The notes beneath the pieces are model-generated. The model saw only the letters and a list, made by a program, of their open reading frames with translations. It searched no databases and was not told where the DNA came from. Both the position numbers and the translations under genes were made by a program. Shown here piece after piece: positions 31,933 through 45,555 of a stretch of DNA of 64,000 nt; the stretch's first letter is position 1; every line of letters begins with the position of its first letter. Where the stretch lies: assembly GCF_003286085.1 (NCBI RefSeq), contig NW_020825289.1, positions 372,001-436,000 on the forward strand, in the 5' to 3' direction. Source of the stretch: Drosophila persimilis. Lineage: Eukaryota; Arthropoda; Insecta; Diptera; Drosophilidae.

Positions 31933-34382
31933 AAGCAAGGTAGCGTCGGCGGAGCTCCTCATCGCCATGGAGCAAGGGCTCGCCGACACAGCTCTAGTCC
32001 AGGAGCCCTGGATTGCGACAGGCGATTCAGTGGCCGGACTAAAGTCCTCAAATCATAACCTGTTCTACTCAACATCGGTAAACAGGAACAGAACCGACGT
32101 ACTCGTACGAAAGGAAATACATGCTTACCTTATGTCTCATTAGAGCAGGGATGACCGGACGGTTTGATGCTGGAAAGTGAGGAAAAGCGCCTTCTGGTGG
32201 CTTCCTGCTACATGGCTCACGACAGACCCGCACCACCCGACGAACTCAGGAGCCTGGTGACAGAAACCGGCACCAAAAACTATCAACTCGTCCTCGGGAC
32301 GGATGCCACTGCCCACCACAATGTGTGGGGAAGCACCGACATCAATGACAGAGGTTAGTCCCTCTTAGACTTTCTACTAGCAACTAATTTATATATAGCA
32401 AACGTTGGGGAGGAGCACACCTCATCCAACGAGCTAGACCTAACACTTGCAACGGGAAACAGTACTACGGACTACAGGACGAAGTCTCTAGAGACCCTAT
32501 CCAACGCGTTACTGGACGCCTACCACACATCGTGCAAACCCTCGAGGACGAAGAAGAGGTCCAAGCCACTCTGGTGGAGCCGGGATCTCTCTCTTCAAAG
32601 GGACATCCTCAAGGAATTCTTTAAGATCGCCAAACAAGCGAACGAAGGGATCGTCTATGAGGAATACAGGAATACTCCTGCTCAGGAGCTACAAGAAGGA
32701 AATACGCAAAGCACAACGGAACTCGTGGAGGACCTTCTGCTCACACATCGAGAAAGTACAAGAAACCGCACGGCTACCATACAAAGCCTATTAAAGCTAG
32801 ATGACGGACAGTGGACAGAGGGCAGTGATGAAGCCCTAACAGCACTAATGGGGGAGCATTTCGCTGGACACCAGGACCTAGCAACCAAGGAACAACACCC
32901 TCCAACAGATCTGTTAACCGCGAAGCGAATCCACTGGGCAATGGACTCCTTTGCGGGCACAAAAGCACCAGGACTGGACGGGGTTTTCCCAGCCATGATG
33001 CAGGTGACCATAGAGGCGATTACTCCATGGCTTTCCGCAATATTCACACCTTGTCTAAGTACAGGCTACATCCCTCTCCAATGGAGAACCTCGAGAGTTG
33101 TCTTCCTCCCAAAGGCAGGAAAGTGCAGCCATGCGAGTTCCAAGGACTATAGACCGATAAGCCTCACTTTCTTTATATTAAGAACACTAGAAAAGCTGCT
33201 GGACTTACACATCAGGAATGAGGTGGGAGGACTGATGTCAACCAAAGGGAAATCGGTGGAGACTGCACTTCACTCGGTAGTAGCCACCATTGAGAAAGAC
33301 CTTCACAATAAAATGTATGCCCTGGAAGTATTCGTGGACATCACCGGAACATTTAACAACGTGGCTACGAAAGCAATAACAAATCGCCTGGTAGTGACTA
33401 ATACACACCCAGCAATCAACCTGTGGATAGGGAACCTCCTCAACCAACCTCAACGCGGACGAGACGGACCTCATCCTCTTTACCAAAAGGTACAAGGTAC
33501 CGATATGGACCTCCCGAAGATCAATCAAACTAGGCCAAACTTTGCCTCGACGTCAAAAAAAATTGCATCTTTGGGATCTGAAGACTGGAAAATCGGTAGA
33601 GACCGAACTGAGCACCTCAATATATATACGGACGGCTCCAAGATGGACGAAGGAGTAGGAGCGGGCATATATTGTACAGACCCTGAGATAAGGCTGTTAT
33701 ATAAGCTACCGGACCAACGCAGCATATTCCAGGCAGAGGTTTTTGCCATCAGGAAAGCAGCAGAGATCGCTCTTCTCACTGATGGAGCACACGATGCGGT
33801 CAACCTATTCGTCGACAGCCAAGCGGCGATAAGATCCATGCAGTCGTCCGCGGTTAGTTCGATAAGTGTCTTGGCGAGCAGGGACGCACTAGATACCATA
33901 AGCACGACAAAGTCAGTGCGGATCTATTAGGTTCCCAGTCACCAAGGCATCGAAGGAAACGAGGCGGCGGGCGTACTAGCTAAGGAAGGCGTCGGGCTGG
34001 AGAATAGGAGAACCGAGAACGTGCCTGTCTCCCTCAGAACGCTGCAAAGCGATCTAGAGAAGCAGGCCAGATCACAAACCGAAAGTAGGCGGAGGAGTAC
34101 TACCACCTGCAGAACCTCAACGAGAAACTTAGCCACTACCTACTGCACCTACCACGAAAGGACTGTAGATTGTTAGTGGGAATACTAACAGGTTATTGCC
34201 TGGCTGCCGCACATGCAACAAAGCTAGGCATCACCAACAGAGACAGTTGTAGGAAATGTGACGAACCTGGGGCTATCGAAACCCTGGAACATCTCATCTG
34301 CTACTGTCCGGCTCTCTCAAGGGCAAGGAGGAGATACCTGGGCGCCCCAGTGCTGGCATCACTGGAAGATGCCTCCAAATAG
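31880..34382 (+). pseudogene. LOA copy 4 ORF2 with RT core deleted
   Basis: It begins with the endonuclease (LNLHKSKVASAELLIAMEQG, LVQEPWIATGDSVAGLKSSN, LVLGTDATAHHNVWGSTDIN). The RT frame 32725-33930 is open and includes TKAPGLDGVFPAMMQVTI and VFVDITGTFNNVATKAITNR. It then jumps at about 33440 over motif B and the YADD motif into a region just before RNase H. RNase H runs 33620-33960 (IYTDGSKMDEGVGAGIY, FVDSQAAIRSMQSS). A C-terminal Cys-His motif is at 34246-34310. Endonuclease stops and the missing catalytic block make it dead. Confidence 0.75.
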
Positions 34383-34513
34383 ACGCCACAGGAACTGCTG
34401 GCCTATGCTAAAAACACCTCGATTCTCGGGGACTTTAAAACCACATAAACACCCCCCCCCCCCTATTCGGATAACTAAGGGCCAGATTGGCCTATGCATG
34501 GCCCCGCTGAGGG

Positions 34514-35803
34514 CCTAACCTATATGGGTGTTAAAACACATCTTATGATCAAAAAGGACTCCGAGGTCATTTGAACTCGAAATTCGCTCAAGGACATGAT
34601 TTCCTAAAACATATTGGACAAAATGAGGAGCACGACGGTAAAATGTCATAATTTTGCATTTGGAAAGGTTCAGAAAAAGAAGATTAGTTGAACACCACAA
34701 TAGTAGTTCACTTTGATCAAGTTGAAGGCGTGTGTGCAAATACCAATCAGAGTAAGACAGACAGATTTTAACATCATCAGCATACATTAGTGTAGTTGAG
34801 TATGTTATAACTTGAGGAAGGTCATTCACAAATAAAATAAACAGAAGCGGGCCCAGATGACTTCCCTGTGGCACACCTGAAGTAACATTAACAGTATTTG
34901 ACAACACGTAAGAAAACAAAACACGTTGAGTACGTTGTTTTAAAATATAACTTGGTACCTTATCGGGACCCGCAGAAAACGATATGTCAATAGATGACAA
35001 TAGATGACGTTCCAGAACAACGCTTTCCTCGAAAATATGCAGAAAAAAGCTGTTAGCTTGAGGTAGCTGGTACGGATACGGAGTGGATACGTTGTAAGGT
35101 TGTGAGACGAGAACGTGGTTTGGAAAAAAGTAGCGAATAAATTTGCAATAGCAACAGCAGAATCTTCTGTTTTGTTCTGGTAATGAAGGGACGGAGGTTG
35201 ACGAGTTAACGAACGAAAATAATTTTTTAGGATCACTATGAAAGTTTCTACTTTCCACGTGATTATAGCACTGACTATTAACGGCAAGGAACAGAGAGCG
35301 AGCGGAGCAGTATAGAGCTAAGGCCGACGTGGAGCCCGACTTCTGGTACTTTTTATAGAGCCGGGATTTATTGTTTTTTAAGTATGACAAATACTTGGAG
35401 AACCTGGGGAGGCTTGGACAATAGAGGTACACTGATTTCTGGAACAAATGTAAGGGCGGAGTAAATAGAGCTATAAAACGAGCTAACAGTTGCATCTATG
35501 TTCGGTAATGAATAAAGAAACACAAATCAACACGCGAGAGATGTAGATCTAAATCGATAAAGTTTGTTTTGCGAAAACACTTTATGTGACAAGGAGCCAT
35601 GGAACTGTCAGCACCACCAGATCGGGTAAACTCAAGGGATATCGACAAAGTTGGATGGTAAGGATCTTCAGGAAATGATATTGGGTTTGCTGTGGATACC
35701 GTAGCAAGAGAATCGTCGTTAACAAACATGAGGTCAAGAAGTCTGTCCCTAATGTTTTTAACGGCATTAATTTGGTAATGTGTGAGGAAAGGTGTTCCCA
35801 CAA
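34514..35803 (-). mobile_element. CR1-like LINE, copy 3 (3' truncated)
   Basis: Minus-strand coding runs from the end of the endonuclease (LLDLMFVNDDSLATVSTANP) through the linker (YLKNNKSRLYKKYQKSGSTS) to RT motif B (TSGVPQGSHLGPLLFILFVN) and YADDVKICLSYSDW. It stops at the junction with the tail of LOA copy 4. It is the same subfamily as copy 2 (24110-24985). The 34514-34770 part overlaps copy 2, so the two are separate copies. A few frame changes are present. The left end of the Osvaldo-like LTR lies directly behind its 5' side. Confidence 0.8.
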
Positions 35804-36715
35804 GCAGGCGGGCAGTACAGGGTTAAGGGCTAACGGCCGTTATCCGGGGATATCCGGATGCGGCGAATTCCCGGAGATCCACGATGAGAGGAGAGGACCC
35901 CGGAGCGAGATAGTGGTAGTGGTAGTGGTAGTGGCTTAGCGCATGACCAAATATGGTCATGAGATCACGCCATCAGCCAGGTCCCGTTGTAAAGCGAGCG
36001 GAGAATGAAGGAAACACCGATGGAAAAGTACGGCCGCCGCATGGCGGAAAGTGCCGTTAGCGCCAGGCGGCGTCGGCGGCGCCGCGGCCAGGAAAAGGGA
36101 CAGTCAGCGAGCGGAGCTATCGTGTGTGAAGTGAATAGTGAACAACAAGAGTGAGACCCAACAGGAGGCGAAGAACTTTGGAAAGCGAACACGTTGTGTG
36201 ATGATCGAGTGGCGGACTCGAGCGTACAGCCAAGAGCCAAAGGCCCCGATCCCTTGAACCAACGGTGCCACGCTTGGAGTGCATCCCACAGGGAGCGAGA
36301 CACCGTCGGACCGAAAGCCAAGTGAGTCGAGTGAGAGCCAACGCGTCAGGCGCCGACTGAGAGGCAGATTTGGGCTTCGTGCCAAGAATCGCTGGCCACA
36401 GTCGTTAGAGCCGGTGGTACCACGCTTGGAGACGCTTTGGGGGGTCCAAAGTGGGACACGCTCACCAGGAACGCAGAGGAGAACCAACAGTAGAGCAGCA
36501 CCGGAGTCAAAATAGCGTAAGATAGATATAAGATACCAATAAAACGCAGTTGTCCTATCAGTACAAAAACCCAACACGTGCCTTCTTACTTGTCGTCGGG
36601 GCAACATATAAATATTGTTGCAGCGAGCCTACCGACCGCTGAGCCAGCCCAGCTGCACCAGACGGAACAGAACGGTTCGTTACAACTGGCGCCCAACGTG
36701 GGGCCTCACGACAAG

Positions 36716-37086
36716 TGTGGAGATAATGTTTTTTATCCCCAATCGGCCGACTAATTATTTCAATTAAATAAAACTCGGCGCAGAAATAAAATTGCGATAT
36801 GTTCTTTAATGCGTGACATCCAAATTGCAAGTGTGGCTTGCCTGCCCTTTACATTGCCGCTCCGATCGCTAAGCGCAGCTTCGCTCGGCCGACGTCGGTA
36901 GGCAGACGCAAAGCGGAGATAGGGAAGAGCGAGCTGGCAGAGAGCGTTTAGCAGGGCAAGCAAGCGCAAAGCTTTAACAAACAAATGAGTGACATAGACA
37001 TAAGTAACAAACAAAATAAGCGGCTGAGGGCCAAGAATTAGGTGCTATTTGGTAAGCAGCTAATCGGCTGCGTTCTGCTCCGAACA
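36716..37086 (-). repeat. BEL/Pao LTR, left (3' LTR of the element)
   Basis: 371 bp, pairing with 42703-43073. It is flanked by the ACAAG duplication. Confidence 0.93.
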
Positions 37087-40000
37087 TTCACCCCCCGTTG
37101 GAAGGCAAAGACTTTCAACAGATCCATCCTGAAGGGGCAGAACCGCAATTTTTCCAACGGCCCTCTTGAAAAGGCCTCTTTGAGTGCGGATGACGACTAC
37201 CCTGATGGTTCCATCTTTTCCTGGGATGACGCTCTCAATGCGGCCAAGCGGCCACCTTAATGGTGGCAGCGTTTCCTCTTTCATCATGACTAGCGCTCCT
37301 AGCTTGATGTTTGGAGACGATGACCGCCACTTGCTCCGCTCCTGAAGAATCGAAAGATACGCCGTGCTCCATTTTCTCCAAAACGCCTGCTTCATTTGAC
37401 ACAGCCGCTGCCATCGACTAAGTAGGTTGACCCGGAGATGCGTCACATCTGGCTCGTCGAATGCAGCTTTCGGGGCTCCATTGAGAAAGTGGTTTGGCGT
37501 GAGCACATCTAGGTCATCGGGACTTTCTGTAATTGCATAAAGCGGACGGGAATTTAACAAAGCAGAGATTTCACAAGCCAAGGTCTGAATTTCATCAAGA
37601 GTAAAAATGTAGGTCCCGACGATGCGATGAAAATGATATTTAGCTGCTTTAACAGCCGCCTCCCACAAACCCCCAAAATGTGGTGAGCGAGGGGGGATGA
37701 ATTTCCAATCGATTCCACTAGAAACGCAGAGATGTGACACAGCCGACGTATGAGGATCGCTGAGGAACATTTGACGAAGCTCCAAAAGCTCATTTTTTTG
37801 CTCCTACAAAATTTGTTGCGTTGTCTGACCAAATGATTCGAGGTTTGGGACGTAGACTTATAAAACGCCTTAATGCTGCCAGAAAGGATTCTGTAGATAG
37901 ATCCCGAACGACTTCCAAATGAGTTGCTTTGGTGCTAAAGCATACGAAAACAGCGATGTAACATTTGATAGGAGGCCTGCTTCTGACTTCCGACTTGTGA
38001 TAAAAGGGTCCGCAAAAATCAACGCCCGTTGTGTGGAATGCTGGATTAGTCCTTACGCGATCCGCAGGCAAGTTTCCCATGATATGTTCCCTCAGCACTG
38101 GCTTCAAACGAAAACATCTAACACATTTGCGAATGATTCCCGCAACATATTTGCGTCCACCAATAGGCCAGAATTTTTGCCGAAGCAGTCCGAGCAATCC
38201 TTGAGCTCCTGCGTGGAGAAACCTTTCGTGAAAGAAGATAATAATAGAGACAGTGACAGGATGTCCCTTAGGAAGCAGGATCGGGTGCTTCGCGTCGTAG
38301 TCCAATTCGGCATTTTGGAGGCGTCCTCCAACCCGCAGCAATCCAAAGCTATCCAGAAATGGATTCAGTGAGGCCATCGTGCTTTTTGACGGTAGGGCCT
38401 GTTTGCTGGTGAGGGCCCTTATCTCTTCCGAAAATTGTTGCTGCTGTATTGCCCTTATGAGCAAATGCGTACCATTTTTGATGTCGATTACGGTAAGTTG
38501 ACCCTTCGACCGCGCTATGCCTTTGTCCTTGAGAATGTAGAATCGATATATGTAAGCAAAGACGCGCTGCATGGATCCGAATGAGTTTTGAAATTTGCAA
38601 TCGTACGATACATCCCTTTTGTTTGAAACAAGCAATGCTGCATGACGACGTTCTGGTACATCGGTTGGCAATTGCAAGCCTGCAGGCCACTCCGAGCTCG
38701 CAAGACGTAAGAATGGTGGTCCAGAGATCCAAAGGCTGCTATCCATTAGTTCAGCGGGCGTGGATCCACGTGATATGATGTCGGCAGGATTCAACTTTGT
38801 GGGCACGTGATGCCAAGTCATTCCAGCGGTGAGCTCCTGAATCCGCTGAACTCGATTAGAAACAAATATATTAAAATTCAATGGTGATTCTCGAATCCAG
38901 GCAAGGGCTATGGACGAATCCGACCAGCAATGTATTTGGCATGGAACTGATAATCCCTTAACTATGGTGGACACTAGTTCGGCTAATACGAGGGCAGCGG
39001 ATAGCTCAAGCTTGGGGATAGTCATACTTTTCAAGGGCGCGACTCTGGATTTAGAGCATAAGAGATGACTTTGCACAATGCCAAGAGCTTCCGAACGCAT
39101 GTATACACAGGCGCCATATGCTGCTTGGCTCGCATCACAAAACGCGTGCATTTCTAATTTGGCTTGCTGCCGAAGCACGTAACGTGGAAACTTAAAGTTT
39201 TCAACCATCGACAACTGCGAAGTCAGCTCAATCCAAGTCGTATGTAGATCCTGGGGCAGGCTTTCGTCCCAATTCAACTTTAGGCTTTCGTTCCATAGCG
39301 ACTGCATAAATATTTTAGCTTTTGTGATGATGGGAGAGATGAGCCCTAGAGGATCGTAGAACCTAGCTAGTGTAGACAGGACCGAACGCTTCGATATTGG
39401 GCCTGCAGCGGTTCCGACGTGAGCGAAGCTAAACAGAAGATTGTCCGTGGTGGGATCCCAAACTAGACCAAGCGCCTTGGTTACTTCAGTTCCATCATGA
39501 AAGGTAAGGAACTTTTCGCGATCCGCCTCCGATACGCCTTCCAAAGCAGCGGGTTCATTGGAACACCATTTACGTATGGGAAAACATCCTTTCGAAAGTA
39601 GCTCCTTTACCTGCTGACGAATCTTGATGACAGAATCAATGCTGTCCCCTCCAGATATGAGATCATCGACATAGAAATCTCTTCGAACAACATCTGCGCC
39701 AAGCGGAAAACGTAATTCTTCATCATTTGCCAATTGATGCATAGCACGAATTGCTAAGAAAGCGGCAGGTTTGGTTCCGTAAGTAACAGTCTCCAACTTG
39801 AACACCTGAATCTCCTCCTTCGGGTCATTGCGCCATAGGATGCACTGCACGTGCGTATCGGGATGGGAAACGCGTACACAGCGGTACATTTTGCAGATAT
39901 CGCCACACAAGGCGACTTTAAAAAAGCGGAAACGAAGCAGAGTTATCAAAATTTTAGGTTGGATGGTGGGTCCAGCCATTAGCGCATCATTCAGTGATAC

Positions 40001-42702
40001 TCCAGACGCTGTTTTGGCAGATCCATCGAACACTACGCGTAATTTGGTGGTTGTACTATCCTGCTTGTGGACGCAATGGTGAGGCAAGAAGTACTGCGGG
40101 AGGTCTGACTGCCGCGAAGCTGGCGACATGTGTCCTAAATCACGATACTCCTGGAGAAACTCCATATATTTTTCCTTAAGCTGTGCATTTTTTGCTAGCT
40201 TCCTCTCCAAATTGAGAAATCTACGTAGCGCCTGCTGATACGATTCTCCTAATTCCTCTAGACTGAATTTGGTTGGCAACCGCACGGAGTAAGCTCCGGA
40301 ATCTAGGCGAATGCAGTTTGTGACGAAATGCTGTTCGCAATGAACATCTTCCTCCGAAATTGATGAGGGCGAATAATCTCCATCGACTTCCCAAAAACGC
40401 CTTACAATATCGCACAAATTAGTCTCGCAAGCGGAGATGACAGGGGGATCTTCAACGGCTGCTAGCGCCGCACGGGCTTTCTCAGAGTTTTTAATACTCC
40501 CTGACACAATCCAGCCAAGTTTCGTCTTCTGCAATGTTGGCAATTGGTCTGACAGTCGAATCTGTCCAACGCACATTAATTCGAAGAACAGACCAGCACC
40601 TATCAACAGATCGACACGCTGGGGCTTGGCGAAATTGGGATCAGCCAGTTTTAGATTATTTGGCATTGGCCAATCCTTTGCGTCTAGGCCGAAGTTAGGC
40701 TGCATTCCAGTGATTGAGGCAGTGATAATTGCAGAGAGGAAACCGTGATAGCTTTTGTCTTGAGATTGCAGGACGATGTCTACAGCCTTGCTGGATGGTA
40801 GAATTGACTCTCCAATACCGGCGATTTGAACGTGAGACGGGTGAGGATCTAACTGCAGCTGATTGGCGAGTCTCGATGTTATAAAGTTAACCTGAGAAGC
40901 GGAATCTAAAATGGCACGACATGGAATAAGCGATCCAAAACGGCCCCTGACATATACGATTGCGGTAGCTAGCAGCACGTTTTGGCTGGGCAGAGATTTC
41001 TGACTCGAGGGGGGAGGGCTGGTATATTTGCTTGCAACTAGGGCACTTGCAGGATCATGCTGGGTCGGTTCCGTGCTCGGCGACGGCAACTCAGCGTCAG
41101 CGCCCGACTGCATGTGGAGCAGAGTGTGATGCTTGGCTTGGCAATTTCTACATGCCCCTGACTTGCAGCGTTGCAATGAATGGCCTTTGTTGAGGCAGTT
41201 TAGACACAAATGGCGCTTCTTCACCTCCTTGTATCGAGAAAAGACAGGAAGATCTAGAAATGCCTGGCATCGGGATATGTAGTGATGAGAAGATTTGCAA
41301 TACTTGCATGTTGAGCTAGTATGATCGTTAATGGAGGTGATTAGGGTGCTAGGTTTACTTTCTCCCACCTGCTGGCTAGGAATTGTTACCATAGCCGATC
41401 CCAAATTTTCCAGCATCCGACATCTTGCTTCCAAGAATGAGGCCATGCTTGACCACCTGGGCAATCCTGACGTCGGCAAGCTCTCCTCCCATTTCTCCTT
41501 GGTCTTGTGGTCCAATTTCGTGCCTATGATGAAGATCAGCAACCCATCGGAAATCTCCTGCGGGGTCGCCAAGGTCTGCAGTGCACGCAAGTGCGAATTG
41601 ATTTTATCGCTGAGCGCGCGCAAGCCGATAGCTGAGCCCTTCTCCACCCCTTGCAGCCCGAAAATAGCCTTGACGTGTGCCTGAAAATGCAACAGTTTAT
41701 TATCGAATCGCAATATTAGTAAATTCAACGCCTTGTCATAATTCTCCTCAGAAAGTTCCAAGGAACGAATCGTATCCAGCGCAGCACCATCTAGACATCC
41801 ACGAAGATATTGGAATTTTTCGATGATTGGGATACGATGGTCTTTGTACACCATTGTCGAGAACATTGAGTGGAATTCTGGCCAATCCATGTAGCTCCCA
41901 CCGAATCGCGGAAGCTGCAACTCGGGCATTCGAGAACGGCCTATACTACTATAGCCGAACAACGACGAATTCCCCTCGAGAGTATGCCGAGCTGTTGAAT
42001 TGGCAACATTTACCGTGCGCGCAGCCATCAACTCCCGCGAAAGCCTGGACCTAACCTTGACGTAAACATTCGAAAAGTCCAGCCGGGCATCATGGGCTAA
42101 CTGCAGGAAATCCAACCTTTCAAGGCTCGTTTGAGCGGCATCGAAATCCGCATTCATTCGCTCAATTTGCTCTAAGCGAGCTTGAAGTTCTGCCTCATCT
42201 AACTCGGCAAGCTCTTCCTTGGTGAGAAAGCGATCCATGGCCTTTAGTTGGCGCGCGACGGACTCGGCCTTGTGCTTGTAGAAATCAACATCACTCGGCA
42301 TTGCTGCGTTCGCGACATTGGTAGGCTCAGGTGCTGCCATGTTGAGGTTTTAAAAGAGTCACTCAGCACGACCGAAAAAAACACCCTGTATACGTATAAA
42401 CGTGCGAACCGAAAGCAAAGGGATTACAGCTAATGCCTTTAGCTGTGCGGCTGTGCGAGCTGTCCGATTCCGCTTTGTACTCCGCTTGTGTGTATTAGTG
42501 AGTTCGCTGCACTGCACTGACCGAATTGTCGCGACAGAGAAATTAATAGCCAGCAATGCGTGTATGTAGGTGTATGTGAGTATGTTTTAGCACCGAATTG
42601 TGCTTAACCGCCGAAAATTTGTTAAGGCTAACGAATGTCGATCGCGAATGATAATTAATTGACACTGCAACTCAGAGATCACGTCGGGGTCACCAAATTT
42701 TA

Positions 42703-43073
42703 TGTGGAGATAATGTTTTTTATCCCCAATCGGCCGACTAATTATTTCAATTAAATAAAACTCGGCGCAGAAATAAAATTGCGATATGTTCTTTAATGCG
42801 TGACATCCAAATTGCAAGTGTGGCTTGCCTGCCCTTTACATTGCCGCTCCGATCGCTAAGCGCAGCTTCGCTCGGCCGACGTCGGTAGGCAGACGCAAAG
42901 CGGAGATAGCGAAGAGCGAGCTGGCAGAGAGCGTTTAGCAGGGCAAGCAAGCGCAAAGCTTTAACAAACAAATGAGTGACATAGACATAAGTAACAAACA
43001 AAATAAGCGGCTGAGGGCCAAGAATTAGGTGCTATTTGGTAAGCAGCTAATCGGCTGCGTTCTGCTCCGAACA
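42703..43073 (-). repeat. BEL/Pao LTR, right (5' LTR of the element)
   Basis: 371 bp. Seven bases separate it from the tRNA-Trp-type primer site. Confidence 0.93.
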
Positions 43074-45555
43074 ACAAGTAAAAGACAAAGTGCATTTGGG
43101 AAAGGGGGTACTGAGATCGGTAATTAGAGGACGCAAAAATGAGGAGCCGACGATGGGTTCATTCGTTGAGGAAAGAGGATTTGGTCCAGTGTGCGTAGGC
43201 ATGCGGTCTTCAGTTGGAAGGCACGCTGGAGTATGCGGACGCGCTCGAAGGCTGGGAGATGAAGGCGGGATGAGCCGCGACACCGGCCGTACAGATGGAG
43301 GGATTCATACGGGCCGGATTCATACGAGCGCCTGACGCTGCCGGCGAGCGCGGAACAGGCAGCTCTGTGGAGACAGCCGTCCGAGGCCCCAGAGGAGCTT
43401 ATCGCGAGCCTGGCGGTCCCGATGAAAAGCCGATCGTCCAGCAGACCACGGGTCAAGAGTGGGGAGAAACCATCCAGGCCAGCACGTCCGGAGCAAGGGA
43501 GCGCGAGAAACCCACATGGGGTGGAAGAGGGGTGAGCAGGGGAGGATCGTCGGCGGGGACCCGATGAACAGACCACGAGACCGCCCAGTTCGAGTTTTGT
43601 CCACGTCGCCAAGCAGGTCAGGGAGTGGTCGTACCGGTTTGACGGAACGGCGAAACCACTCGAGTTCCTGAAACAAATAGAGTGATCAGCCGACATGTAT
43701 GGTTTCGATTTGAACGTAATTCCACAAGCAATGCCTGCGCTGCTAAAGGGTCGGGCGCTCATGTGGTTCGTGGCCAACAACAAGCAGTGGCAGACGTGGA
43801 ACGCATTTGCACGTAGCTTCCAAGCATACTTCCTTCCGAGGGGGTATTTTGAAAAGTTACTCCAGGAGGTGAGATTAAGGAAGCAAAGGTGGGGAGAGCC
43901 ATTCAAGGACTACATGGTGGAGATGCAGACCCTCATGCGGCCCCTAAAATGCACGCCTGAAGAGCAGTTGGAACTCATCAGAAACAAAATCATGCCCGGT
44001 TTAAGGGGGTTCATCCGGCCGCATTGGTGCAGAGACCTCGATCACATGATGACACTGGCCGACGAATTTGAGGCTCTAGAGAGGGATCGGCTGGAGTTCC
44101 AGCGATAGTGTCCGGCGAGTAAAGCAAAGGCAAACAATCCGTTTACTCGGCCGGCAGTAGACAGTGGACAGAAAGCCGGCCCCGATGCGGCGGGCGACCA
44201 AGCAAACACGAACATAGAGGGAGGGTTCGTGAAGAACCCAGCCCAGGCGTGTCGACGATGCGGAAGTGACCGCCACTGGGCACAAGCATGCAATGGTCGA
44301 CCGATAACGTTCTGCGGGAGGTGCGGTAACATAGGAGCCCCGACCTGGCAGTGCTACCAGAAAGCGGGAAACGCCCCGCGACCCAAGCCGCGGAGGGCCG
44401 TGCCAGGGTCGCAAGACGAAGCCCCCAAAACTCGTTGGGGAACTCACAAAGGAGGATGTCCAGGTGTCGGCGGTGGTGAGGATCGAGGGCAGCGACTGGA
44501 AAGCCACGGTCGATACCGGGGCGACAAGCAGTTTTATCAGCTGCGAAGCGGCGAGCAGGCTGGGGGGAGAGAAGCGACAGAAAGAGACAAGGAAACGGGT
44601 GCGGCTGGCTGACGGTCCCAGCCCGGAAATCAACTCCCAGATCGTGGTGGAGCTGGCCTTCGGGGACAAGATTTTTACAATCCCGCTTCTCGGGATGCCC
44701 GGAGTGATTGACGCGCTTGTACTGGGATGGGATTTCATAGCCGCGGTCGGAGCAGAGGTGACCTGTGCGGGGCACAGGGTTGTGATCCCTGCGAGAGGCC
44801 ACCGCAATGGGCGGTTGTAGGAGAAGATGTCAGTGGCGATTGTAGAGACCACTGTAGAGTCCTCCGAGCCAGCATGCGACGAAACGCCAGTGTATGAGGG
44901 ATCGGACGAAGACTTCCTGGCAAAGGAGTTGGAAGAGTTCCGAGAACTAGAGGGAGTGTCGAACATAACTACACATACGATCACTATGAGTGATGCCCAG
45001 CCTATCAAATAACGGTACTACCCCAAGAATCCCAAGATGCATGCCGAGATCAACCGACAGGTGGACGAGCTGCTGGAAAGAGGGTGCCTTGAGCCATTGA
45101 TTTCCATACAGTTCGCATATCGTGATGGTTGACAAAAAGACAGGAAAGTGGAGATTATGCGTGAACTTCCGATAACGCAAAATCCATCAAAGATGCATAC
45201 CCCATGCAAGAATGCAAGAATTGATTATATCTTGGACCAGCTCAGAGAAGCGAGATTCATCAGTACCTTGGATTTGAGGGACGGATATTGGCAGATACCA
45301 TTGGAGGAACGCAGTAGGAAGTTCACCGCGTTCACAGTGCCCGGAAAAGGGCTATTTCAATGGAAAGTGATGCCATTTGTACTCCAATCGGCGTCGGCTA
45401 CGTTCCAGAGGGCGTTGAACAAGGTGATCGGCCCCGAGATGAAGCCACACGCGTTCACGTACCAAGATGACATCATTGTCATCGGCCGTACAGAGGAGGA
45501 GCATAAGCGAAACTTCGAAGAAGTTTTTCGACGGTTGAAAAACGCAAACTAAGTT

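Larger units (their letters stand above)
30332..34513 (+). mobile_element. LOA-clade LINE, copy 4 (distinct family)
   Basis: It begins just inside the gypsy-type fossil with a GC-rich leader (hairpin-forming GCATTACCC...GGGTAATGC at 30393-30418). It carries ORF1 and ORF2 regions and ends in a short GGCCTAACC at 34505-34513 directly against a CR1-like copy. The family differs from copies 1-3 in RNase H (SKMDEGVGAGIYCTDPEIRL). It nearly spans a full-length element, but the gypsy fossil does not resume on the right, so the flanks were rearranged after or during insertion. Confidence 0.8.
36716..43073 (-). mobile_element. BEL/Pao LTR retrotransposon, young, nearly whole
   Basis: The two LTRs are both 371 bp (36716-37086 and 42703-43073), begin TGTGGAGATAATG and end CTCCGAACA, and show one difference by eye. 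Target duplication ACAAG lies at 36711-36715 and 43074-43078. The primer site TGGTGACCCCGACGTGAT (42695-42678, minus strand) fits tRNA-Trp. The polyprotein region about 42340-37060 runs gag (coiled N-terminus, knuckles near 41215-41110), retropepsin (ILDSASQVNFITSR near 40900), RT (YVDDLISGG near 39665), RNase H (DASQAAYGACVYMRS near 39130), integrase zinc and core domains, and the C-terminal domain. There is no env. About one break is seen. The near-identical LTRs mean a recent insertion. Confidence 0.92.
35804..45555 (+). mobile_element. Osvaldo/Ulysses-like Ty3/gypsy fossil, split by a BEL/Pao element
   Basis: It has a 5' LTR remnant up to about 36684, containing a (GTGGTA)4 tract at 35914-35937. 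The primer site TGGCGCCCAACGTGGGGC at 36687-36704 is complementary to the 3' end of tRNA-Lys. The BEL/Pao insertion follows, then leader and gag (about 43300-44400, with Cys-His knuckles near 44250-44360), protease (DTGATSSFIS near 44513) and the first half of RT (about 45010-45550, YQDDIIVI). The right end is lost at a CR1-like LINE and no 3' LTR is seen. It is broken at several points and clearly older than the element inside it. Confidence 0.8.

Noticed and set aside
35804-36684. GC-rich open frames as host exons
   Set aside because: They belong to an LTR ending at a tRNA-Lys primer site, and no splice signals or known domains are visible.
37060-42340. Very long minus-strand open frame as a possible host gene
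   Set aside because: It is the gag-pol region of a BEL/Pao element bounded by matching LTRs and a target duplication.
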